Assembly (NCBI GenBank): GCA_045606045.1
Contig: JAZURE010000027.1
Coordinates: 1-19,806 of the forward strand
Direction: 5' to 3'
Length of the DNA: 19,806 bases
Origin: RGIG8748 sp045606045
GTDB lineage: Bacteria > Bacillota > Clostridia > UMGS1810
A program made the translations under genes and the position numbers. Under the pieces are notes generated by a model that searched no databases, had not been told where the DNA came from, and saw nothing but the letters and a program-made list of their open reading frames with translations. Of this stretch, positions 12,928-19,806 are shown piece by piece (positions within the stretch are counted from its first letter, which is position 1; each line of letters begins with the position of its first letter).

Positions 12928-14379
12928 ATGAAAGTGTTGGCATTTGATTTCGGTGCTTCCAGCGGCCGCGCAATACTGGGCAGTCTGGAAAACGGCAAAA
13001 TCGTTCTGGAAGAGGTGCATCGTTTTGACAACGAGCCGGTAAGCTTAAACGGCGGATTTTACTGGGACCTTGCAAGACTTTTCCATGAGGTTAAGCAGGG
13101 AATAAGAAAGGTAAAGGATGTAGATTTCAAGAGCATCGGTGTAGATACATGGGGTGTTGACTATGCTCTCATAGCCAAAAACGGCAAGCTTCTCTCCAAT
13201 CCTTATAACTACCGTGACAGCAGAACACAAATGGCTATAGAAGAAGTAAGAAAGCTCATGTCAGACAAAGAGCTTTACAATAAAACAGGTATCCAGTACA
13301 TGACATTCAACACCATATATCAGCTTTTAGCTCACAAAATGCTTGAAAATGACATGTACGAAATTGCAGATAAATTCATTATGATGCCCGAGCTTTTCGG
13401 ATATCTTTTAACAGGCAAGATATACGGAGAAAAGAGCACCGCTTCGACCTCGGCACTTCTTAATCCCTACACAAAGGATTGGAACTGGGAGCTTATAGAC
13501 AAGGTGGGCTTAAAGCGCGACATATTCCCAGGTCTTGTAGACCCGGGCACCACAGTGGGCGTGCTTACAGACGATATCTGCGAGGAGATAGGCATAGATG
13601 CCAAGACCGTTGTAGCGGTAGCAGGCCACGATACAGCAAGTGCTGTTGCGGCAGTACCCGCATCGGAGGACAGCTTTGTATATATTTCCTGCGGTACATG
13701 GAGCCTTTTCGGCACTGAGCTTAAGTCTCCTTGCATAAGCGAAAAGTCTGCTAAGCTTGATATAACAAACGAAACAGGCTATGACAACACAACAAGATTT
13801 TTAAAGAACATAATAGGTCTTTGGATTATACAGGAAACACGCCGTCAGTTTAAGAGAGACGGTAAGGATTACAGCTATGCCGATATGGAAAAGATGGCAA
13901 GAGAAGCTACTCCCTTTAAGTGCTTTATAGACCCTGATGACCCTGTGTTTATGCCTCCCGGCAATCAGGTACAGAGAATTAAGGATTACTGCAAAAAGAC
14001 AGGACAGACTGTACCCGAGACCGACGGCGAAGTGGTACGCTGCATATACGAAAGTCTTGCGCTTAAGTACAAGCACACATTCAACAGCTTAAAGGATTGC
14101 ACAGGAAGTGACTTTAAGGCAATCCACATGGTAGGCGGTGGCACTAAGGACGGCTTCCTCTGCCAGATGACAGCCGATGCCACCAAGACTCCCGTTATTG
14201 CAGGACCTATCGAAGCTACAGCAGCAGGTAATGTTGCAGTTCAGCTTATCGCAGCAGGCGAAATCAAGGATTTAAAGGAAGCAAGAAAGATTATTGCAGA
14301 TTCCTTTGATGTAGTTCACTATGAGCCTCAAGACAATGGCTTTGACAAGGCATATGAAAGATATGTAACATTACTTTAA
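12928..14379 (+). CDS. rhaB: Rhamnulokinase
   Basis: A 483-residue FGGY-family sugar kinase that phosphorylates L-rhamnulose at C1 with ATP in the cytoplasm, the second step of rhamnose breakdown. The phosphate-binding loop is FDFGASSGRAILG (6-18). RhaB-type signatures are VDTWGVDYALI (72-82), YRDSRT (95-100), NTIYQL (128-133), GHDTASAV with the catalytic base Asp235, and SCGTWSLFG (254-262). The C-terminal ATP-binding part has HMVGGGTKD. Length fits the family. GGAGGT precedes the ATG. It is alone: no isomerase, aldolase or rhamnose transporter gene is adjacent, so it probably works with enzymes encoded elsewhere. Codon use resembles its neighbours. Confidence 0.93.
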   Translation: MKVLAFDFGASSGRAILGSLENGKIVLEEVHRFDNEPVSLNGGFYWDLARLFHEVKQGIRKVKDVDFKSIGVDTWGVDYALIAKNGKLLSNPYNYRDSRTQMAIEEVRKLMSDKELYNKTGIQYMTFNTIYQLLAHKMLENDMYEIADKFIMMPELFGYLLTGKIYGEKSTASTSALLNPYTKDWNWELIDKVGLKRDIFPGLVDPGTTVGVLTDDICEEIGIDAKTVVAVAGHDTASAVAAVPASEDSFVYISCGTWSLFGTELKSPCISEKSAKLDITNETGYDNTTRFLKNIIGLWIIQETRRQFKRDGKDYSYADMEKMAREATPFKCFIDPDDPVFMPPGNQVQRIKDYCKKTGQTVPETDGEVVRCIYESLALKYKHTFNSLKDCTGSDFKAIHMVGGGTKDGFLCQMTADATKTPVIAGPIEATAAGNVAVQLIAAGEIKDLKEARKIIADSFDVVHYEPQDNGFDKAYERYVTLL

Positions 14380-14386
14380 TTAAAAC

Positions 14387-14420
14387 AAAAGGAACCCGCA
14401 TTTTCATGCGGGTTCCTTTT
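14387..14420. terminator. Bidirectional terminator after rhaB
   Basis: AAAAGGAACCCGCAT (14387-14401) and ATGCGGGTTCCTTTT (14406-14420) form a 15-bp stem with a four-base loop and a further T. It also ends the convergent SLH-protein gene, which stops at 14430. Confidence 0.93.
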
Positions 14421-14429
14421 TGCATTCTA

Positions 14430-16952
14430 TCAGAATATCGAATATATAAGCTTTACAGCTTCTGCTCTTGTTATATTGTTTTTGGGTTTTATGGTGTTGT
14501 CGGAGTATCCGTTTATTATTTCGAGGCTTGCAAGCTTATTGAAAGCATTCTTTGACCAGGAGGGTATGGATTTACTGTCGGCAAAGCTTTTTTCTTCCGT
14601 CTTTACGCTGTCGGGGATAAGCCTTGAAATTACGGTTATGGCTTCCGCCCTTGTAAGTGGTGCAGATGAGTCAAATATCAGCTTGCCGTTATTTTCCTTG
14701 CCGTTCATTATTCCTTCGGAGCAAAGAGCTTTTATGTGGTTTTCGCACCAGGTCGGTATACTGTCTGCATCGTCAAATTCTATCTCGTCATCCTCGTATT
14801 CTTCGGTGGAAATTCCCATGGCGTTTGCAATCATTACTGCAAACTGTCCTCGTGTTACATTGTTTTGGGGTTTGAAATATGTCTTGTTATTTTCCAATAT
14901 TCCGTTTATGATACCAAAGTTATTCATATAGGTTATATAGCTTTTTGCCCAGTGACTGTCCTTTATATCGACGAAAATATTATCGTAATCTTCGCCCATG
15001 GCGGTGTAGGATGCCACGGTGGTATATTCATCGGTATTTTTGGCAGTCACACTTATTTTGTGGGTTTTGTTATCGTCAAATTCAAGAGTGAATTTGTTGG
15101 ATTCCAGGCTGAAGTCGGTATCCTTACCGTCAACCTTAAGGCTTATATCGGACTCCCATATTGCCTTGCCTTCATCGGAAGAGAAGCTTACGGTAACATT
15201 TCCGTTGCCATCGGAAGAAAAGTTTACCTTTATATACGGACTTATGGTTTTTATCTTTACATCTATGGTTTTGGTATAATCGCCTGCACTTATGATTATG
15301 CTTCCCTCGCCGTCCTCTGCTGATGCGGTAAAGTAACCTTTTTCGTCTATTTTTCCTATATTACCCTCGGTTTCCCATGTAAAGCAGGTGTCATCACCTT
15401 TTAAGGCTTTGTTGCCGGCATATGCGTAGGCATTTAAATCTATTTTCCTGTTTGGTTGCAAGGTGATGGAAGAAACAGAGCGTCCGTTTGATGCATTAAG
15501 AACAGTCACACTTGTGGGGGTTTTATAGCAATTCAATTCGATTTCCGAAGAAAGATTTCCGCTTTTGGCACTCACACTTACCTTGCCGTCACCTGTTATT
15601 TTAAGCTTACCGTCGGTAGATGTGCTTCCGTCGGGTGCTGTAAATACAACATCTTTGCCAAGCGGAACATTGTAATAGTTTTTGTCTGTGGCATATGCGC
15701 TAAAGGTTTCGGTAGCACCCGAAAGATAATTTTCGGTATACGGATATATGAAGAGCTTATCGGCAACACCTGTTTTGGATGCGGTATTTATAAGACCTAT
15801 AAGTGTGGAAACTCCTCTTTCCGAGCCGTCGGATGGCTTATTTATAACAGAAAAACCGTCCTTTCCGGGATATATAGTACCTATGGTAGTAGAGCCGCCT
15901 CCATCTAAGTTTACAGCATCCACGCAGCCTATCTCCAGAAGGCGCTTTGCAAGAGTCTTGATGCGTGCACCGTAGCTGTGCCCCGGATTTCTTCCGTCGA
16001 GCGTATAGAATATCAGAGTGCCGTCTTCCTTTATACCAAACGCAGTTCGGGGTGCGGCAGCCTCGTCATTTTCTGTAATTACAGAATCCTTTATAAGCCT
16101 GTCGCCCCACACACCGAGTATATGAGTTGCAGTTTTCCAACGGCTGTCGCCCTCGGCGGTTATGTTTATATCCACATGGTCGCCCTCTTTAAGAGCTTTT
16201 ATGCTTTCTACCAACTCTGCAGGTGCGTTTGTGTCTATCGAAAGTACAATCTTTCCATCTTCTAAAGGTATTGAACCCTCGTCCTCGGTTACGGATTCTA
16301 CTACACCGCGGACTGTACTTCCTATGGAAAGATTGCCTTTTACCGAGCCGATTACCGCATTTATACCCTTTGTGTTTGCCTTGGTGGTAGCGGAAAATCT
16401 GTCTGTGAACATATATATCCCGTATGGCTGGCGGAGCTTATTTACCGCACCTATATTTATCTCGGAATTTTCTGTGAATACTGTTACGCCAAGACTGAGA
16501 TGCGATATGAATGCACTGCCGTCGCTGTTAAAGCCTATGGCATCCATATCGTTTGCATCCATTACTGTAAGAACACCGTCTATTATCTGATGGCTTAGCG
16601 GAATACCCGTACTCATTGCAAAAAAGTCGGAATTCATAAGCATTGTGGGGTGCATACCGCCGCCGATTAGACTATTTGCCACAGAGGATACGGTGTTGAA
16701 GCCGTAAACATCGTCATTTATAAGGATGGGCTTAAGCTTGGTATTTGGAGTATACTCCACAAAATATTCCGACTGATTGCCCACGCCCGACTGGTCGCCG
16801 TAGAATACATTGGTTTCCAGTACTGCGCCCTCGCCTATATTAAGGCGGGCATGTTTTATGGTTTCGCTTCCGAGTACGGCGGCATTTGCCGTAAGTATAC
16901 CCAGCATATATAAAGCACAAATGCTTGCAGAAACAATTTTTTTAAATTTCAT
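14430..16952 (-). CDS. Secreted phosphodiester glycosidase-family protein with three SLH domains
   Basis: An 840-residue surface protein. A signal peptide (MKFKKIVSASICALYMLGIL, cut after about TANA) leads into a NAGPA-type phosphodiester glycosidase domain to about residue 390. That domain shows NSDFFAM (107-113), LDGRNPGHSYG (318-328) and AVNLDGGGSTT (346-356), the family's catalytic core; such enzymes remove alpha-GlcNAc phosphodiester caps or act on exopolysaccharide. Ig-like or bacterial adhesion folds follow in the middle (about 400-650). Three S-layer homology domains end the protein (about 660-713, 725-779, 790-840), with ITRAEAVKLI and related repeats, anchoring it to pyruvylated wall polymer. 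GAGGTG precedes the ATG at 16952. It is a single-gene unit. The substrate is not known. Confidence 0.88.
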   Translation of the reverse strand: MKFKKIVSASICALYMLGILTANAAVLGSETIKHARLNIGEGAVLETNVFYGDQSGVGNQSEYFVEYTPNTKLKPILINDDVYGFNTVSSVANSLIGGGMHPTMLMNSDFFAMSTGIPLSHQIIDGVLTVMDANDMDAIGFNSDGSAFISHLSLGVTVFTENSEINIGAVNKLRQPYGIYMFTDRFSATTKANTKGINAVIGSVKGNLSIGSTVRGVVESVTEDEGSIPLEDGKIVLSIDTNAPAELVESIKALKEGDHVDINITAEGDSRWKTATHILGVWGDRLIKDSVITENDEAAAPRTAFGIKEDGTLIFYTLDGRNPGHSYGARIKTLAKRLLEIGCVDAVNLDGGGSTTIGTIYPGKDGFSVINKPSDGSERGVSTLIGLINTASKTGVADKLFIYPYTENYLSGATETFSAYATDKNYYNVPLGKDVVFTAPDGSTSTDGKLKITGDGKVSVSAKSGNLSSEIELNCYKTPTSVTVLNASNGRSVSSITLQPNRKIDLNAYAYAGNKALKGDDTCFTWETEGNIGKIDEKGYFTASAEDGEGSIIISAGDYTKTIDVKIKTISPYIKVNFSSDGNGNVTVSFSSDEGKAIWESDISLKVDGKDTDFSLESNKFTLEFDDNKTHKISVTAKNTDEYTTVASYTAMGEDYDNIFVDIKDSHWAKSYITYMNNFGIINGILENNKTYFKPQNNVTRGQFAVMIANAMGISTEEYEDDEIEFDDADSIPTWCENHIKALCSEGIMNGKENNGKLIFDSSAPLTRAEAITVISRLIPDSVKTEEKSFADSKSIPSWSKNAFNKLASLEIINGYSDNTIKPKNNITRAEAVKLIYSIF

Positions 16953-16970
16953 GTGTTTCACCTCGGAGTA

Positions 16971-16976
16971 ATTATA
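16971..16976 (-). promoter_or_regulatory. Extended -10 upstream of the SLH-protein gene
   Basis: On the minus strand TGTTATAAT gives a consensus TATAAT with TGn before it. No good -35 at standard spacing; a TTGATG is 21 bp upstream. Confidence 0.5.
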
Positions 16977-17153
16977 ACAAAGTCTGCCCGCATATTGCAT
17001 CAAAATAAAGAAAGTTTAATATAAAATTCATATTTCCGTCAAAAAAATAAAAAAAGTAGGCGAAAAGATGTGCAAAAACGAATTAAAATGAAATTACAGC
17101 AGGAGACACGCAGGATAGACTGCTGACACTTCGGACAGACGAAAGGAGAAAAC

Positions 17154-18065
17154 ATGGAAAACAAAGTAACAATCGCTGCAGAAGAAACTGCAGCAAAGGC
17201 AGATGAAGTAATAGGGGATATCGCCAATCCCGATTCTTCAAATGAAGTCAGCATTTCAGAGGGCGGAATACATACAGACAGCAAAGAAGATATCGGTGTA
17301 TCAGATTCCAAGCCCGACAAAGAGACTTCCACAGAAGAGACAATGGACAAATCCCATATGAAAGCAGAATTTGAAAAGCTTATCAAAGGGGATTACAAGG
17401 AGTTCTACGAGGAAAGAGTAAAGGAAAACTTAAACAGAAGATTCAGGGAAAATGCCAAAGCAAAAAGGCAAAACGAGGAAAACCGCGAAATAGTGGAAAT
17501 GCTCTATGACCGCTACAATCTTGACATTGGCGATGTGCGTGCACTTAAAGAGGCGCTGGAGGGGGACGATAGTTATCTTGCAGCCGAGGCTGACAAGCGG
17601 GGAATAAGTATCGAAAATTACAAGTACATAAAAAAACTTGAAAATGACAACAGACGCTTTATGACAATGCAGGCTCAGCAAAATGCAAGAGAGAGGGCAA
17701 ACGAAACCGTTGAAAAATGGTATAACGAGAGCATGAAGCTTAAGGAAAGCTACCCTGACTTTGATATTTTTTCCGAGGCAAAGAATCCGTCATTTGTTTC
17801 GCTTATACAAAGCGGTATAGATGTGCGTACAGCCTACGAGGCGGTGCATCACAACGATATCGTGCGTATGGCACAGGAGACTGCTGCACGCGAAGCGGAA
17901 ATAAAGGTGGCGGAATCCATAAGACAAAAGGCCTCGCGTCCTGCTGAAAACGGTCTTTCCTCCAAAAGCTCCGCAATTTTTGCAAACGGCGTATCCTCGC
18001 TTACCGCAAAGGAAAGAGAGGATATAGCTAAAAGAGCCGCAAGAGGAGAAAAAATCTCCTTTTAG
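17154..18065 (+). CDS. Phage capsid scaffolding-like protein
   Basis: A 303-residue, highly charged protein placed directly before a major capsid gene, the usual place for a scaffold. The first 65 residues are acidic and low-complexity (many E, D, S, T). Residues 70-250 are predicted coiled helix rich in E, K, R and A (EFYEERVKENLNRRFREN, MQAQQNARERANETVEKWYN). The end, LTAKEREDIAKRAARGEKISF, resembles the tails of scaffolds that accompany N4-gp56 capsid proteins. It would guide capsid assembly and then leave. AAAGGAG stands before the ATG. No portal or terminase gene comes before it: the upstream neighbour is a chromosomal gene on the opposite strand, 200 bp away. Confidence 0.72.
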   Translation: MENKVTIAAEETAAKADEVIGDIANPDSSNEVSISEGGIHTDSKEDIGVSDSKPDKETSTEETMDKSHMKAEFEKLIKGDYKEFYEERVKENLNRRFRENAKAKRQNEENREIVEMLYDRYNLDIGDVRALKEALEGDDSYLAAEADKRGISIENYKYIKKLENDNRRFMTMQAQQNARERANETVEKWYNESMKLKESYPDFDIFSEAKNPSFVSLIQSGIDVRTAYEAVHHNDIVRMAQETAAREAEIKVAESIRQKASRPAENGLSSKSSAIFANGVSSLTAKEREDIAKRAARGEKISF

Positions 18066-18089
18066 CGTATTATTAAAGGAGGAAAATAA

Positions 18090-19806
18090 ATGAATATGAA
18101 TCCAAATACAACCACAGGTCTCTCGGAGGAGATGAAGACCTACTACAGCGATTATCTCATAGATAACGCATCACCAAATCTTGTGCATGACCAGTTCGGT
18201 CAGAAGCACCCCATACCCGCAAACGGCGGTAAGACAATCAATTTCCGTAAGTTTGTACCCTTTAACAAGGCTATAACACCTCTTTCAGAGGGTATTACTC
18301 CCGACGGCGGAAGCCTTTCTGTTACAGATGTAACATCTGAGGTAAGCCAGTACGGCTACTATGTAACACTTTCCGATATGCTTATGCTTACCGCGGTGGA
18401 CAATACTCTTGTGGAGACCACAAAGCTTCTCGGTGCACAGGCAGGAAGCACTCTGGATACCGTTACAAGAGAGGTACTGAATTCAGGTACAAATGTAATG
18501 TACTCAGGCGGTGCAGAGGCAAGAGGCGACCTTGATGAAAACTGTAAGCTTACTGTAGATGATGTCTTCAAAGCTGCAAGAATGTTAAAGTCGCAGAATG
18601 CACCCAAGATAGACGGCAGCTATGTTGCCATAATCCATCCTGATGTTGCGTACGACCTTATGAGAGACCAGGAATGGATAGATGTAAATAAGTACGCAAA
18701 TGCAGAGACAATATATGCGGGCGAAATAGGAAAGCTTGGCGGTGTGAGATTTGTAGAGAGCACAGAGGCTAAGGTTTTCAAAGTGGCTTATCTCTATGGA
18801 ACAGTTAGCACTGCGGATTTCGGACCCTTAAGCATGGATGTAAGTCAGGTAGCATGTTCTGCAGGCAACTCATCCAAGGTTGGTGCAGTGGCAAAGTTTT
18901 CTTTGGATTTAAATAATGCTAGAGAACTGGTAGGAAAAACTGTACAGATTTTAAACCCCTCACCCAATGCGGGAGAAGTAAAATCTGTAAGTGCAACTAT
19001 CTGCGGTGTGGCTCCGGATGACTTTATGGTTTATTTTGACCCTGCAACAATGCCGGAGGAGGTTCCCTTTGATACTTCCGATGGTTTTGTAGTGACAATC
19101 GATAGCAAGTATGTTATTAATGGGTTTGCAATAGAGAAATTGATATCCAATGGTGTAACAGTTTTAGCAGTTTCCAATTGTTCGGGTGCGACAATAAAAG
19201 TATACACAGGGGGAGTTCGCAAGCTTGACGAAATATTCATTCCCGATACTATTGCAAGGATGTCTGATATTTCACTTGTCCAGAAGTATATAGAAAAAGT
19301 CGAGAAAAAAGCGGTAAACCCCGACTACAATCAAAACGACCCAACGCAGCCCGACTTTCTTAAGAATAGACCCTTTTGCGTAGGTGAGCAGCTACTGGCT
19401 CAGCAGGAAATTGTTACAACGGGTAACCCTCGTACTTGTAGCATTGATTTTTATGATGGCGTAAAAGTTCACGATGGCGATGAGGTGTCTGTTGAAATAA
19501 ACAACAATGGTAAAGCAGTCTTAGAGAAACTTACAATTAACTCAGTTATCGCATATCTTTTCGGAGAGACAATGTCTGTTGCTTTTGGACCATTAAGCAT
19601 GGATGCAAGTCAGGTAACATGTTCTGCAGGCAACTCATCCAAGGTTGGTGCATTGGCAAAGTTTTCTTTGAATTTAAATAATGCTAAAGAACTGGTAGGA
19701 AAAACTGTACAGATTTTAAACCCCTCACCCAATGCGGGAGGAGTAAAATCTGTAAGTGCAACTATCTGCGGTGTGGCTCCGGATGACTTTATGGTTTATT
19801 TTGACC
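18090..19806 (+). CDS. N4-gp56 family major capsid protein fused to repeated 255-residue modules (3' end outside window)
   Basis: The frame is open from ATG 18090 to the window edge (572 codons, no stop). AAAGGAGG lies seven bases before the start. Residues 1-232 are a typical N4-gp56 HK97-fold capsid protein: LSEEMKTYYSDYLIDNA, LVHDQFGQKHPIPANGGKTI, SQYGYYVTLSDMLMLTAVDN, LDTVTREVLNSGTN, VAIIHPDVAYDLMRD and GGVRFVESTEAKVF. After AKVFKV the expected family ending (a tail with SAGTADPLNQ-like and MVRIES-like motifs) is absent. Instead a 255-residue module starts at AYLYG (18786) and a second copy starts at AYLFG (19551). The module includes IFIPDTIARMSDI and NQNDPTQPDFLKNRPF, phrases I associate with gut clostridial phage tail or surface proteins. 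It may be a decorated capsid protein, a recombination product or a misassembly. Confidence 0.8.
   Translation, partial: MNMNPNTTTGLSEEMKTYYSDYLIDNASPNLVHDQFGQKHPIPANGGKTINFRKFVPFNKAITPLSEGITPDGGSLSVTDVTSEVSQYGYYVTLSDMLMLTAVDNTLVETTKLLGAQAGSTLDTVTREVLNSGTNVMYSGGAEARGDLDENCKLTVDDVFKAARMLKSQNAPKIDGSYVAIIHPDVAYDLMRDQEWIDVNKYANAETIYAGEIGKLGGVRFVESTEAKVFKVAYLYGTVSTADFGPLSMDVSQVACSAGNSSKVGAVAKFSLDLNNARELVGKTVQILNPSPNAGEVKSVSATICGVAPDDFMVYFDPATMPEEVPFDTSDGFVVTIDSKYVINGFAIEKLISNGVTVLAVSNCSGATIKVYTGGVRKLDEIFIPDTIARMSDISLVQKYIEKVEKKAVNPDYNQNDPTQPDFLKNRPFCVGEQLLAQQEIVTTGNPRTCSIDFYDGVKVHDGDEVSVEINNNGKAVLEKLTINSVIAYLFGETMSVAFGPLSMDASQVTCSAGNSSKVGALAKFSLNLNNAKELVGKTVQILNPSPNAGGVKSVSATICGVAPDDFMVYFD
18786..19550 (+). 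repeat. 765-bp in-frame module, first copy
   Basis: This unit runs from GCTTATCTC to just before GCATATCTT at 19551 and encodes 255 residues. Its first 36 bases are only moderately like the second copy; the following 220 (18822-19041) differ from 19587-19806 at 7 positions by my count. Confidence 0.82.
19551..19806 (+). repeat. 765-bp in-frame module, second copy (cut by window end)
   Basis: Begins exactly 765 bases after the first copy and keeps the frame. Six of the seven differences in the near-identical block change the amino acid (V/A, A/T, V/L, D/N, R/K, E/G). The copy runs off the window, so the number of modules is unknown. Confidence 0.85.

Noticed and set aside
14476..15323. Long plus-strand frames with hydrophobic stretches
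   Set aside because: They are antisense to the SLH-domain gene, which has a signal peptide, domains and a ribosome site.
17039..17386. A 115-codon minus-strand frame at the phage boundary
   Set aside because: It covers the A-rich leader and the acidic start of the scaffold gene in antisense; low-complexity Ser/Phe content and no ribosome site.
18822..19806. Diversity-generating retroelement acting on the capsid modules
   Set aside because: The differences between copies are not restricted to adenines and no reverse transcriptase or template repeat is visible in the window.

Overview
The window looks like chromosome from a spore-forming member of the Clostridia, probably a gut or anaerobic lineage. 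A spoIIGA-sigE pair, the clostridial DUF4364 gene, an SLH-domain surface protein, AGGAGG-type ribosome binding sites and sigma-A promoters all point that way. I cannot name the genus from sequence alone.

Left edge (1-158): the 3' end of an IS3-family transposase and its right terminal repeat, inserted 18 bp beyond the last gene of a catabolic operon.

159-6443: a tightly packed minus-strand operon of six genes with a divergent AraC-family regulator. In transcription order it encodes an AtuA-like (DUF1446) protein, a DUF4387 protein, an M20 amidohydrolase, the alpha subunit of a tartrate dehydratase/class I fumarase-type Fe-S hydro-lyase, a CE7 (acetyl xylan esterase-like) esterase, and the beta subunit of the hydro-lyase. 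The esterase gene separates the two subunit genes, and the beta subunit lacks a motif usual in its family. This is the best candidate here for an undescribed pathway; the substrate is unknown.

6444-7408: a terminator, a 400-bp non-coding stretch rich in repeats and hairpins, and a minus-strand tRNA operon Gly-Arg-His-Gln-Lys with a near-consensus promoter. Past its terminator lies a decayed inverted copy of the 3' half of tRNA-Lys.

7432-10890: a housekeeping group: AI-2E family membrane protein, DUF4364 protein, an HPr-like protein without the phosphorylatable histidine, and divergent mtaB (tRNA methylthiotransferase).

10927-14379: sporulation pair spoIIGA-sigE with a small membrane-protein gene after it, and divergent rhamnulokinase (rhaB). 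spoIIGA has no ordinary start codon at the expected place.

14430-16952: a secreted phosphodiester glycosidase-like protein with three S-layer homology domains.

17154-19806: two phage structural genes, a scaffold-like protein and an N4-gp56 type major capsid protein, with no other phage gene before them. The capsid gene is not conventional: its normal C-terminal segment is replaced by a tandem 255-residue module whose second copy runs off the window.
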